Positions 45,324 through 54,539 are shown, counted from the first letter of the stretch. The stretch is 64,000 bases of DNA from Clostridium kluyveri (GCF_001902295.1 NZ_CP018335.1:3348001-3412000), one strand, 5' to 3'. The notes: generated by a model from the sequence alone, not told the origin. Made by a program: numbers and translations.

Positions 45324-45971
45324 TTAATTATAGAATACAACTGTTACCTCACCTTCACCTAATTTTTGATTATCAGAGGAACGCGTTATGATAATTTTAT
45401 ACTTTCCTGCTGTACTAATGTTTAGTGGTATAGCCAAAGCAGTATAATCTTGCTCAACATCCTGCTCTTCAGTATAAAATACACTTTGAGAACCGCCATT
45501 CATTGTATAAATAGTTACTTTTAATTTTGAAGTTTTAAATGGAGCTTTATTGTCAAACTTAGTATAGAATTGACTGTCTACACTAAAAGTATCACCAACA
45601 TTTGTAGGATTAAGGTCATTATCTATACTTTCGCAAAATATTATTTTTCTGACAGTTTGAGTACTTTTGTTTTCTACATTAGATATATTGATATTAGCTG
45701 TATTCGTACCAGAATTAAGTAAAGTTGCCGTTGTACCTTTATAAGAGACAGCTCCATTTACTACAATCTCAAACAACCCCACTACACATAAAAAAATGCC
45801 AGCAGTTGCTAATTTTTTATGTGTAGTGCTATGACCCTTTATACCCAAAACCAGACCAGCAATAGTCACAAATGCCCCGATTATGGGCAATGCCCCTGCT
45901 ATAAGTCCAATGATTCCTAAAACAAATGATACAATTCCTATTTTACTTTTAGTTTTTTCTACAGTTTCCAC
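45324..45971 (-). CDS. DUF4190-like membrane protein with outer domain
   Basis: Start chosen at GTG 45971, 7 nt after GGGGGAGG; 215 residues. Two or three N-terminal helices with the glycine-rich DUF4190 pattern (FVLGIIGLIAGALPIIGAFV, AGLVLGIKGH, ATAGIFLCVVGLFEIVVNGA) are followed by a ~130-residue beta-rich extracytoplasmic domain (IIFCESIDNDLNPTNVGDTF, ending GEGEVTVVFYN). Function unknown; no partner. Confidence 0.7.
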   Translation of the reverse strand: METVEKTKSKIGIVSFVLGIIGLIAGALPIIGAFVTIAGLVLGIKGHSTTHKKLATAGIFLCVVGLFEIVVNGAVSYKGTTATLLNSGTNTANINISNVENKSTQTVRKIIFCESIDNDLNPTNVGDTFSVDSQFYTKFDNKAPFKTSKLKVTIYTMNGGSQSVFYTEEQDVEQDYTALAIPLNISTAGKYKIIITRSSDNQKLGEGEVTVVFYN

Positions 45972-46198
45972 TATGAATTCCTCCCCCTTTATTAACAATA
46001 TTATAGCGTATTTTGCTAAAAAGGGGGAATTTATATTTTTTCAGTTGTTTCAATTTCTCACCTCACATTTTTGTGAAACGAAGTAAAATAAATATATTCC
46101 TTATTTTCCCCAGCAGCTCCCTGAACTAACGCCTACTTAATTTTTATAAAAATAACCCCAATCTCTTCTAGGACATAATTATTCTATATAATTCAAAA

Positions 46199-46222
46199 AT
46201 CCCTTAGATACATCTAAGGGAT
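46199..46222 (-). terminator. csp terminator
   Basis: ATCCCTTAGAT/ATCTAAGGGAT, 11-bp perfect stem with 2-nt loop, followed by T-rich sequence on the minus strand; 14 bp after the cold-shock gene stop. Confidence 0.85.
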
Positions 46223-46236
46223 AAAATATTCATTAA

Positions 46237-46434
46237 TTAAATAACAGTAATATTTTCTGCTTGTGGTCCTTTTTGTCCTTTCACTTTGTCAAAGGAAACT
46301 TTCTGACCTTCATCAAGTGATTTGTATCCTTCTGAATTTATTTGAGAAAAGTGTGCAAAAACATCCTTTCCATCTTCTCCTGTAATAAATCCAAATCCTT
46401 TGGTTTCATTAAACCATTTAACCGTACCTGTCAT
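46237..46434 (-). CDS. Cold-shock protein (CspA family)
   Basis: 65-residue single OB-fold RNA chaperone with RNP1 GFGFITGEDG and RNP2 VFAHFSQI, starting MTGTVKWFNETKGFG. Cytoplasmic; binds single-stranded RNA/DNA. GGAGGT lies before ATG. It is followed by a strong terminator and preceded by about 360 bp of gene-free AT-rich DNA that could hold the long 5' leader usual for csp genes. Confidence 0.97.
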   Translation of the reverse strand: MTGTVKWFNETKGFGFITGEDGKDVFAHFSQINSEGYKSLDEGQKVSFDKVKGQKGPQAENITVI

Positions 46435-46798
46435 ATTATAAGTACCTCCAAAATTTTATTTCTTAAACTCTTTGTAATAACCATAATACACTAAATAAAA
46501 TTTCGATAATAATAAATGCATATATTATTAAGTACTTAATGAAATATACCTGTGTTTAAATTAATTACGATTCATTTAAGGTGTTTGTTAAGTATACCAC
46601 ACACTATTAAAGAAAACAAACTATTTCTATTTAAATTACCAACTTCCAATACTGCTAACATTACATTTCTATTTATAAAATGTATATGTCTCTTTATATC
46701 CATTAATTAGTAAACTGTCCTTATGCAATATACTACATTAATGTTTCTCCGAAAAAAGAAAAAATTCCTCCTTTTAAAGAGAAATATTTAATAATTAT
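46435..46798. other. Upstream region of csp gene
   Basis: No ORF or strong hairpin is seen in this AT-rich 360 bp; it presumably contains the csp promoter and leader. Confidence 0.4.
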
Positions 46799-47173
46799 TT
46801 AATGCACTTTTATATTTTCATTAAACTTGCATAATTTATTATCCCATTCGGATATTGTAAAATAATCAAGAGAATTATCATAGAAAAACCATTTAGATAT
46901 AGTGTGCTTTAATTCGAATGCTTCATTATACTTTTGAAGCATATCATTAAATTTATCATCAGGATGAAGATGAGGATTATTTTTATCCAGTTCTATACTA
47001 TATCTATATCGAAAAAAATTACTGCCATCATCATTTTCAAGAAACATCTCAGGATTAGTAGTCAAAAATAATACTTTTTTGCCTGTAATATTCTCTTTTC
47101 CAAATCGCCTTTTTTCTCCTATCTTTGGAACCAGTTTGATATGTTTTTCATTTGAGAAATGATAAAGTATCAT
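46799..47173 (-). CDS. Hypothetical protein
   Basis: Start chosen at ATG 47173, preceded by GAGGTG; 124 residues. It begins MILYHFSNEKHIKLVPKIG and has GKKVLFLTTNPEMF, a pattern reminiscent of small ADP-ribosyltransferase-like or RES-like folds (YH...S...T), but the match is too weak to name. Soluble, single gene. Confidence 0.6.
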   Translation of the reverse strand: MILYHFSNEKHIKLVPKIGEKRRFGKENITGKKVLFLTTNPEMFLENDDGSNFFRYRYSIELDKNNPHLHPDDKFNDMLQKYNEAFELKHTISKWFFYDNSLDYFTISEWDNKLCKFNENIKVH

Positions 47174-47319
47174 TCTTTTACACCTCGTTTCACTTATAAT
47201 ATTATCACTACTTAGTATATATGCATAATACAAATAATGTATATTTAATATCACTTATAATCCGGATTCTACAGTTTTGTAAATAACCCTACCCTAAATC
47301 AACTAATGTATTCATAAAA

Positions 47320-47580
47320 CAAAAATAAGCACCCTACATGACGAGTGCCTATTTATATAATATTATTTTTTAAGGATGCAATTTTGATATATCAACTTCT
47401 GGCAGTTGCATTTGGGTTTAAAGTGCCCTGCAACCACAGACACTGTTTTAAATTTACATTTGGGGCATTGCTCACAATCTATCTATTTAATACTAGAGTT
47501 TATTTACTAAAGACACTTATAATTATAAGTAGTATTTGTTACAACTTAATGGCATAATAATTAACTATTTGTGAACAAAT
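47320..47580 (-). ncRNA. Repeat C copy 4: candidate structured RNA
   Basis: AATAAGCACC...GAGTGCCTATT (about 47326-47355), then AGTTGCATTTGGGTTTAAAG, CCCTGCAACCACAGACAC and the distal TATTTGTTACAACTTAATGG block. Highly similar to copy 1 over about 130 bp. Lies between a minus-strand gene and the plus-strand membrane protein gene. Confidence 0.55.
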
Positions 47581-47692
47581 TTATTTCGGCATAGATAAAG
47601 GGTACATTCATTAATTACTGTGTACAATCTTCATAAGATCTTCATATCTCCTTGGTATTATTAATAAAACATTTATTGTGGAGGTAAAACTA

Positions 47693-48178
47693 ATGAATAT
47701 GACACATTATATGTCTTTATTAATGGATAACCAGCCCTGGAATTTAATTATTTTTATGGCTATACCTGTAATATGTGCCGAACTCCTTACTATTACAGAA
47801 TTCTTTATAATCCATAATAAAATTGAAAGAGGGGGTATAAAAACTTTAAATAAAATCATTGGAATATTTGATGGTATTTATTTTACAGGAATATTTATAT
47901 ATCTTTTTATAAATGTAATAATTCCTCTTACAACTAATAATGGATGGCACACATGGGTAGATGTGATTGCAGTGCTGTCTTATTTAAGCGGTGTGGTATT
48001 TCTAGTACCAATAGCATTAATGGAACTAGGAATAATATTCAAGACTAAATCATCTAATGACAAATTAAAAATTCATTTTATACTTATAAGTGGATTTTTA
48101 ATAGTTGCACATATTGCAATGATTTTTGGTATGGTCAATCCTCAAATAATAAGCAATATGCCAGGAATGAAAATGTAA
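47693..48178 (+). CDS. Integral membrane protein (DUF6803-like)
   Basis: Start chosen at ATG 47693, 9 nt after GGAGG; 161 residues with four membrane helices and a His/Met-rich character (MNMTHYMSLLMDN at the start, NMPGMKM at the end, plus HTW and HIAMIFGM). Such residues suggest metal or haem contact. It resembles a clostridial DUF6803-type family annotated as permease; function unproven. Confidence 0.65.
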   Translation: MNMTHYMSLLMDNQPWNLIIFMAIPVICAELLTITEFFIIHNKIERGGIKTLNKIIGIFDGIYFTGIFIYLFINVIIPLTTNNGWHTWVDVIAVLSYLSGVVFLVPIALMELGIIFKTKSSNDKLKIHFILISGFLIVAHIAMIFGMVNPQIISNMPGMKM

Positions 48179-48369
48179 TATGCCTATTTTTTAATATCAA
48201 GTGATTCTTGGGTTCAGATGAAGTTTTCTTATAAGGGATACTTTCTCTGAATCTTATTAACAGTATTCTTAGTGTCTTTAGCACTTAGAATACGTTATCC
48301 TTTAGGAGAATCGCTTATCCAAAGACGCAGCAGTGTTTATACCCCATTTAAAAAAATTAGGAATATACT

Positions 48370-48640
48370 ATCTCATGGCAGTTGCATTTAAATTTAAAGT
48401 GCCCTGCAACTACAGACACCAGTTTGGTAATTACCATTACTTTCTTTATATATGTAAACATACATTATTTTTTATTTTCTCTAAGGTACTTCCTTAGGAC
48501 ACTTATAATCATACATGGTATTTATTACAGTTTAATGTCATATTAATTAACTATTTGTAACAAACTTCATTATTGTATGAATAAAATAGAAATAAGTATT
48601 GATTTAACAGTGCTTATCTTTAACATACACTCATTCCCAT
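48370..48640 (-). ncRNA. Repeat C copy 5: candidate structured RNA (no first hairpin)
   Basis: AGTTGCATTTAAATTTAAAG and CCCTGCAACTACAGACACC repeat the core; the stem is AGTTGCA/TGCAACT, a compensated change relative to copy 1. Distal TATTTATTACAGTTTAATGTC block and a GTATTG...CAGTGC hairpin follow. The AATAAGCAC hairpin is missing. The surrounding 48179-48675 has no gene. Confidence 0.5.
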
Positions 48641-48675
48641 ATAGGCCACATAAAAAAGACAAATGGCTTTTCTAC

Positions 48676-49608
48676 CTATTCTTCACATTTTTTTAATAAA
48701 ATTTCCCAACGCCTATCTATCTCTTCCTGTAATTCAGCAATCATGTATTCATTGCCTTTTTTAAATAAGTGCTTAAATCTTCCCTGCGGTCTTAAGAAGT
48801 CTTCTATTGGAAGCTTATTTTTTGGCTTATAATTTAATCTCCACTTTCCATCTTCAACCTCAAAAATAGGCCAGAAGCATGTATCCACCGCCAATTTACA
48901 TATATTCATCAAATCAGGGGTCTCATATCTCCAACCTCTTGGGCATGGAGATAACACATTTAGAAACGCTGGTCCCTTTTTGTATATTGCCCTATGGGCC
49001 TTTTCATGTATATCTTTAAAATTCCCCAAAAATGTTGTCTGAGCCACATATGGTATATTATGGCTTACCATTATTTCTGTCAGGTTCTTTCTAAACTGTG
49101 GTTTACCTGATGATACAGCTCCGACTGGTGTTGTTGTAGTATCTGCATACTTAGGGGTTGCTGATGATCTTTGGATTCCTGTATTCATATATGCTCCGTT
49201 ATCATAGCATACATATACCATGTCATGGCCTCTCTCCATAGCACCAGACAATGATTGAAATCCTATGTCATATGTTCCTCCATCTCCCCCGAAAGTTATG
49301 AATTTATAATCCTCCTTAATCTTTCCTCTCTTTTTTAAAGCATTATATGCTCTCTCTACACCACCCATAGTTGCTCCCGCACATTCAAAAGCACTATGTA
49401 CAAAAGAATCCTTCCAAGATGTATATGGATACATAAATGTAGAAACCTCCAAACATCCTGTTGCAGAACCTATTACTGCCTTATCTTTTTCGCCTAGGGC
49501 CCTAAGTACACTTCTCACCGCAATAGGAGCACCACATCCAGCACACATTCTATGACCGCCCACTAATCTTTCTGGTTTATTCATTTCCTCTTTAAATTTA
49601 TATTCCAT
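48676..49608 (-). CDS. porB: 2-oxoacid:ferredoxin oxidoreductase beta subunit
   Basis: 310 residues; thiamine-diphosphate-binding subunit of the four-subunit PFOR type. Features: GHRMCAGCGAPIAVRS with cluster-ligand cysteines, TGCLEVSTFMYPYTSW, GGDGGTYDIGFQSLSGAMERG (ThDP/Mg site), YDNGAYMNTGIQRS and PCPRGWRYE. Last gene of the operon, 13 bp after porA. With PorA it decarboxylates a 2-oxoacid to acyl-CoA and reduces ferredoxin, or runs in reverse as a synthase. Substrate may not be pyruvate, given the T-box. Confidence 0.95.
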   Translation of the reverse strand: MEYKFKEEMNKPERLVGGHRMCAGCGAPIAVRSVLRALGEKDKAVIGSATGCLEVSTFMYPYTSWKDSFVHSAFECAGATMGGVERAYNALKKRGKIKEDYKFITFGGDGGTYDIGFQSLSGAMERGHDMVYVCYDNGAYMNTGIQRSSATPKYADTTTTPVGAVSSGKPQFRKNLTEIMVSHNIPYVAQTTFLGNFKDIHEKAHRAIYKKGPAFLNVLSPCPRGWRYETPDLMNICKLAVDTCFWPIFEVEDGKWRLNYKPKNKLPIEDFLRPQGRFKHLFKKGNEYMIAELQEEIDRRWEILLKKCEE

Positions 49609-49621
49609 TATACTCCACCTC

Positions 49622-50803
49622 CTACTCTCTAACCCCTAAAAATCTATATGTTTCACCACAAGTTCCAGATTCAGCTACTTCACTTAAATCATTATAAACT
49701 TTTTCTACATCATTTATGGCAATATCTCTTCCTCCCAATCCATAAACATAGTTTATTATCTTAGGAGTATTTTCCACATCAAACATTGCGGATCTTACCT
49801 CAGCAAAAACAGGGCCTCCGCAGGCTGAAAATCCTTCTGCTCTGTCCATTACAGCTATTACCTTTGTATTTTTTAATGCTTCTGCAATTTTTTTTGCTGG
49901 AAATGGCCTAAATACTCTTATTTTAAGTAATCCAACCTTTTTTCCTGCTTGTCTCATTTTATTTACAGCTGCTTTTGCTGTTCCTGCAGTTGAGTTAATT
50001 ACTACAATTGCATACTCTGCATCTTCAAGCTCATATTCTTCAAAAAATCCATATTTTCTTCCTGTCATTTCTTCAAATTCCTCAGCTACCTCTAAAATTA
50101 CCTTCTTCGCATTTATCATAGCCTGTGCTTGAAGCCTTTTATGTTCCATATAATACGCAGATATATCATATGGACCTACAGCCATGGTTTCATTTGGATT
50201 CATGAGATAATGTTCTGGATTATATTCTCCCACAAATTCCTTTACTTTTTCATCTTCTATTAATTCAATATTTTCAACTGCATGGCTTGTTATAAATCCG
50301 TCCTGACAAACCATTACTGGTAACTGTACATCTTTATGTGCACCAATTCTCACAGCCTGTATGAAATTATCATATGCCTCTTGATTATTTTCTGAATATA
50401 TCTGTATCCAGCCTGAATCCCTTGCTCCCATGGTATCAGAGTGATCTGCATTTATATTTATAGGACCAGATAATGCTCTGTTTACTACTGCCATAGTTAT
50501 TGGTAACCTGCTGGATGCAGCAACATACAGAAGCTCCCACATTAAAGCAAGTCCACATGATGAAGTTGCTGTTACTGTCCTGGCACCTGCCGCCTGAGCA
50601 CCAATAGCTGCACCCATTGAACTATGTTCGCTTTCCACTGGTATAAATTCTGTCCTTACTTTTCCATCCGCTACATACTTTGTGAAATATTGAGGAATTT
50701 CCGTAGAAGGCGTTATTGGAAAAGCAGGCATTACATCCGGTTCTATTTGTTTTATAGCTATTGCTATGGCTTCATTTCCTGATAGTCTTTCTTTTATACT
50801 CAT
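49622..50803 (-). CDS. porA: 2-oxoacid:ferredoxin oxidoreductase alpha subunit
   Basis: 393 residues. Contains AFPITPSTEIPQYFTKYVAD, EHSSMGAAIGAQAAGARTVT, TSSCGLALMWELLYVAASSR and a C-terminal transketolase-C-like domain (VIAVMDRAEGFSACGGPVFA). This subunit holds the pyrimidine domain of the ThDP site and binds the 2-oxoacid. 11 bp after porD, AGGAGGG ribosome site. Substrate-specifying residues cannot be judged by eye. Confidence 0.95.
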   Translation of the reverse strand: MSIKERLSGNEAIAIAIKQIEPDVMPAFPITPSTEIPQYFTKYVADGKVRTEFIPVESEHSSMGAAIGAQAAGARTVTATSSCGLALMWELLYVAASSRLPITMAVVNRALSGPININADHSDTMGARDSGWIQIYSENNQEAYDNFIQAVRIGAHKDVQLPVMVCQDGFITSHAVENIELIEDEKVKEFVGEYNPEHYLMNPNETMAVGPYDISAYYMEHKRLQAQAMINAKKVILEVAEEFEEMTGRKYGFFEEYELEDAEYAIVVINSTAGTAKAAVNKMRQAGKKVGLLKIRVFRPFPAKKIAEALKNTKVIAVMDRAEGFSACGGPVFAEVRSAMFDVENTPKIINYVYGLGGRDIAINDVEKVYNDLSEVAESGTCGETYRFLGVRE

Positions 50804-50814
50804 ATTTTCCCCTC

Positions 50815-51114
50815 CTATTTTTCATCCTTTACCATGTTAATTGCTTCAAATGAACAGGCCTTTGCGCATATTCCACAGCCTTTGCAGTGGTCATAATCGA
50901 AATCTAATCTCTTACCTTCCTTAACGGGTATAGAACTGTCCGGACAGACTGGTGCACATAATAAACATTGCTTACATTTTTCCTGTACAAATATAGGCTT
51001 GTCTACTCTCCAGCTGCCAGTAATAAATTCTTTTGAATTACCACTTAAATATATACTTCCCCCATCAGTCATTTCTCTCCATTTAGTTGTTTCATTTATC
51101 TTTGTTTTACCCAT
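50815..51114 (-). CDS. porD: 2-oxoacid:ferredoxin oxidoreductase delta (ferredoxin) subunit
   Basis: 99 residues with two 4Fe-4S motifs, CKQCLLCAPVCPDSS and CKGCGICAKACSFEA, the ferredoxin-like electron-transfer subunit. Its ATG overlaps the porC stop by one base (TAATG), giving coupled translation. Confidence 0.95.
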   Translation of the reverse strand: MGKTKINETTKWREMTDGGSIYLSGNSKEFITGSWRVDKPIFVQEKCKQCLLCAPVCPDSSIPVKEGKRLDFDYDHCKGCGICAKACSFEAINMVKDEK

Positions 51115-51689
51115 TATTTCCTTACCTCCTCCAAAGACCTCTCTAAGGCCTTCATATTGCCTTCTATTACCTCAGGTTTTGAGGAAAATTTATGTTTGAA
51201 AGAATCTCTCATTTGTTCAATAAATGTGTTCTCATCCATTACTTTACTTACCTTAACTACTGCTGCAAGCATAGGAGTATTAGGAAAATACTTACCTAAA
51301 CAGGCTTCCGATATTTCTCTAGCATTAATTATGTACACGTTACCAGAATATCCCTTGAGATGTTCTTTTACTTCTTCCTGACTCTTTTCTGTGTTTATTA
51401 TAATTGCACCCTCTTTTTTAAGTCCCTTTGTAACATCAACTACGTCCAAAAGGCTATCATCTACTACAACAACATAATCAGGTTCATAAATATTGGAATG
51501 CACAAGTATTTTTTCTCCACTAATCCTGTTGTATGCAGTTATTGGTGCTCCCATTCTTTCTGGTCCATACTCTGGAAAGCCTTGTACATATTTTCCTATA
51601 CTAAATGCAACATCCGCCAACAGCAGGGAAGCTGTTTTAGCACCTTGTCCTCCTCGACCATGCCATCTTATTTCTGTTAGTTGTGTCAT
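51114..51689 (-). CDS. porC: 2-oxoacid:ferredoxin oxidoreductase gamma subunit
   Basis: 191 residues. RWHGRGGQGAKTASLLLADV is the gamma-subunit signature, followed by FPEYGPERMGAPITAYNRIS. First gene of the C-D-A-B operon; GGAGGT 9 nt before the ATG. A T-box leader and sigma-A promoter lie just upstream, so the whole operon is controlled by one aminoacyl-tRNA-sensing switch. Confidence 0.95.
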   Translation of the reverse strand: MTQLTEIRWHGRGGQGAKTASLLLADVAFSIGKYVQGFPEYGPERMGAPITAYNRISGEKILVHSNIYEPDYVVVVDDSLLDVVDVTKGLKKEGAIIINTEKSQEEVKEHLKGYSGNVYIINAREISEACLGKYFPNTPMLAAVVKVSKVMDENTFIEQMRDSFKHKFSSKPEVIEGNMKALERSLEEVRK

Positions 51690-51721
51690 GTTCTATACCT
51701 CCATTATTTAGATTTTAATAT

Positions 51722-52066
51722 AAATAAAAAATCTCCCATCCTTATAAGTATGATTTTATTTTATACTCATAAGGACGGGAGATACATTTCCGCGGTACCA
51801 CCTTATTTACAATTAGATATACCAATTGTCACTCATTATCAGGTCGACTTTGAACAATAATTAAATTCATCTTCATAGTGAACCCTAACCATATATCGCT
51901 GGTAAACGTCCTTGTTTACTTGGCAAAAACCTTTCAACTTGGAGGCTCCAGAGTGATCATTATATATCCATATCAATGCCAACTTACACCTAACATTAGC
52001 TCTCTGTAATTGATATATTGAATATTTTTATCTCCGTCACAGCCTTTGCTTTATTAAATTATTAAA
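51722..52066 (-). promoter_or_regulatory. T-box riboswitch, probable Ile (AUC) specifier
   Basis: The minus strand has the T-box sequence GGTGGTACCGCGG (complement at 51790-51802) followed by a long terminator stem (51731-51783: ATCTCCC...GGGAGAT) and T-run. Stem I shows GGCTGTGACGGAGA, AGAGAG and GGTGTAAG elements. In the specifier loop the 3' strand reads ATC-A-CTCT (complement 51950-51957), where CTCT pairs with GGAG below; by analogy with glyQS this gives specifier AUC, isoleucine. The antiterminator TGGT bulge fits an ACCA tRNA end, as in tRNA-Ile. Confidence 0.9.
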
Positions 52067-52076
52067 GTTTTTATTA

Positions 52077-52105
52077 AGTATATTATTTTTTAGTCAAATT
52101 GTCAA
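52077..52105 (-). promoter_or_regulatory. Sigma-A promoter of the T-box/por operon
   Basis: On the minus strand TTGACA (52100-52105) and TATACT (52077-52082) are 17 bp apart, placing the start near 52070. The ISAs1 target duplication begins only 10 bp upstream of the -35 box, so the promoter survived. Confidence 0.88.
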
Positions 52106-52123
52106 TATATTTTCTACAGATTA

Positions 52124-53390
52124 CGGACAAACGCATGAAAACTTACAACTACATAAGTAAGATTACAAGTCGATTATATTTCCATAATTTTACTTATATA
52201 TTCATCAGGTTTACAATTGATTGAAAATCTTTTTAATTTTAAACTCATTTTTTTTCCCATATCCAATAATTTCAATATAGATAATGCCCATTTTCTTATT
52301 ATATTCATATTTTTATTTGCTGTTTCCTCAACTGTTTTAATGCTATCCTCTTTAAATGTAACATCTAAATGCCAATGCATTATTTCTATTCCCCAATGGC
52401 CTCTTACAGCCTTTTCAAATAAGTTTATTTCAGGGGCCAAACTACTTATGTAATAACGGATTTCTCTACTTTCTTTATCTTTTCTCTTTATAGTTTTTTC
52501 TACAATTCCAATACTTTTGAGATTCTTCCATTTTTCTCTATTAGTTAGCCACTTAATGTCCTCTGTTTGATAATATTCCCGTACCTCAATTTGGCCATGT
52601 GACTTTTCAACTGTTTTTTTATAATTTCCTTCTTTAATTATTTTTTCCCTAAAATCATCATCTTCGAAATAGATTATTAAATCATCATGCAGTATTTGTT
52701 GGTTCCCTTTTACTGCTAACACGTAATCAGCTTTTTTCTTTATTATTTTCTCAGCAATTTTACTTTGTGTTCCCATTGCATCTATTGTTACTATATATCC
52801 TTTTATTTGTAATGTATCTAGCAATTCAGGAATTGCTAAAATCTCATTTTCTTTTTCTTTTACTGTAGTTTGTCCAAAACAAACTCCATCTTCATCACAC
52901 CAGGCTGACACTATGTGTAGTGCGTTTTTATATTCAGTCTTACTTCCTCTCATAGCTTTTCCATCTATGTTAAGTATCTTTTTTATGTTCTCACCATCAT
53001 TTTTGGATATATATTCATTCCAGGTAGATTGAAGCTGTTGAATTACATTGGGTTCTATCATTCCTATTACTCTTTGGAAAGTATCATGTGATGGAACACC
53101 ATTTTCTAACTTAAAATACCTTTTTAAAAGTGTTTCATGTAATTTACAAAACACCTCTATCTCAGTCCACTCATTTCCATTTCCTAAAGATGCAATTAAA
53201 ACCATTCCCACAACTTCATTCATGGGGTATCTTACTTTCTTAAATTGTCTTGGATCATCTATATCTTTCAATGACTCCAAAAAATCATACATATCATAAA
53301 TATTCTTCATAACTTTAAAACCTCCACTTTTATGATTTTATCAAAAAAAGTGGACATTTTAAATGAAATTTATTTCATGCGTTTGTCCTG
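52124..53390 (-). mobile_element. ISAs1-family element, 1267 bp
   Basis: 9-bp duplication TACAGATTA at 52115-52123 and 53391-53399; inverted ends share GGACAAACGCATGAAA. Inserted immediately upstream of the por promoter. Confidence 0.93.
52174..53310 (-). CDS. ISAs1-family transposase
   Basis: 378 residues, full length. N-terminal ISAs1 helical domain (LKDIDDPRQFKKVRYPMNEV, GVPSHDTFQRVIGMI) and DDE core: D in LNIDGKAMRGS, D in TIDAMGTQSKIA with YVLAVKGNQ, and E in VRGHWGIEIMHWHLDVTF with KEDS. GGAGGT lies 6-8 nt before ATG 53310. Apparently intact, so possibly active. Confidence 0.96.
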   Translation of the reverse strand: MKNIYDMYDFLESLKDIDDPRQFKKVRYPMNEVVGMVLIASLGNGNEWTEIEVFCKLHETLLKRYFKLENGVPSHDTFQRVIGMIEPNVIQQLQSTWNEYISKNDGENIKKILNIDGKAMRGSKTEYKNALHIVSAWCDEDGVCFGQTTVKEKENEILAIPELLDTLQIKGYIVTIDAMGTQSKIAEKIIKKKADYVLAVKGNQQILHDDLIIYFEDDDFREKIIKEGNYKKTVEKSHGQIEVREYYQTEDIKWLTNREKWKNLKSIGIVEKTIKRKDKESREIRYYISSLAPEINLFEKAVRGHWGIEIMHWHLDVTFKEDSIKTVEETANKNMNIIRKWALSILKLLDMGKKMSLKLKRFSINCKPDEYISKIMEI

Positions 53391-53621
53391 TACAGATTAT
53401 AAGTTGTATTATTAAAGCTATAATTCCTGTATTAAATATCGTTATAGACAAAATCTTCATTGTTTTTAAATGTATATAGCAAATGCCTGTGAAATAAAAA
53501 AATTAAAGAGCAATATCATACAAGAATAATATTGCAACTTGTGATAGACTAAGTATCAGATATCTAAGAAGAGAGGAAAAGTTTATAGAAAAAGAAGCAT
53601 CTATATACAGAAAGGATTTTT

Positions 53622-54539
53622 ATGGACAGGAAAAAGGAAATTACAGGACATTTATTTGCTTTTATTACTATTTTTATTTGGGGAACAACCTTCATATCAA
53701 CAAAGATACTTTTAGAGGCTATTTCGCCAATAGAGATATTGTTCTTGAGATTTACAACAGGCTTTATTGCACTATTGCTCGTATACCCTCATAAACTCAA
53801 AATCAAAGAAAGAAAACAGGAATTGTATTTTGCAGCAGCAGGCTTATGTGGTGTTACACTTTATTTTTTGTTGGAAAATATCGCTCTAACCTATACCTTT
53901 GCTTCAAATGTTGGTGTTATTATTTCCATATCTCCATTTTTTACCGCAATTTTTGCACATCTATTTTTAACTAGCGAAAAATGGAATTTAAAATTTTTTA
54001 TAGGATTTACCGTTGCAGTTATTGGAATCTTTCTCATCAGTTTTAATGGAAACAACATCTTAAAGCTAAATCCGTTAGGTGATATATTGGCTGTTTTGGC
54101 TGCTATCATATGGGCTGCCTATTCTATTCTAACAAAGAAAATAAGCGAATTTCACTACAATACTATTCAGACAACATGCAGGATTTTTATTTATGGGCTG
54201 GTGTTTATGATACCTGCATTATTTATATTTGGATTTAAACCAAATATGGATTTACTGATACAACCAGTAAATCTATTTAACATCTTATTTTTAGGCTTAG
54301 GAGCATCGGCCCTTTGCTTTGTAACCTGGAACTCTGCGGTTAAAATCTTAGGTGCAGTAAAAACCAGTGTATATATTTACATAGTTCCTGTGATAACCGT
54401 TATCACTTCTGTTATTGTGCTGCGGGAGAAAATTACAGGTATTACCCTATTCGGAACTATACTTACAATAACAGGGCTATTTATTTCAGAAAATAAAATT
54501 TCTATAAAAACAAAAAGGAGACTCGAGAAGATCAGATAA
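53622..54539 (+). CDS. EamA/DMT-family transporter
   Basis: 305 residues with ten predicted membrane helices in two EamA repeats (first FAFITIFIWGTTFISTKILL; second LAVLAAIIWAAYSILTKKIS). The drug/metabolite transporter superfamily exports amino acids, their analogues or other metabolites. AAAGGA precedes the ATG; a basic C-terminus is cytosolic. It converges with the Fe-ADH gene and may export a product of that cluster, but no direct link is seen. Confidence 0.92.
   Translation: MDRKKEITGHLFAFITIFIWGTTFISTKILLEAISPIEILFLRFTTGFIALLLVYPHKLKIKERKQELYFAAAGLCGVTLYFLLENIALTYTFASNVGVIISISPFFTAIFAHLFLTSEKWNLKFFIGFTVAVIGIFLISFNGNNILKLNPLGDILAVLAAIIWAAYSILTKKISEFHYNTIQTTCRIFIYGLVFMIPALFIFGFKPNMDLLIQPVNLFNILFLGLGASALCFVTWNSAVKILGAVKTSVYIYIVPVITVITSVIVLREKITGITLFGTILTITGLFISENKISIKTKRRLEKIR

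Noticed and set aside
45031..45327. 98-residue plus-strand ORF
   Set aside because: It overlaps the better-supported Cys-rich gene in another frame, has no ribosome site and has AT-biased low-complexity content.
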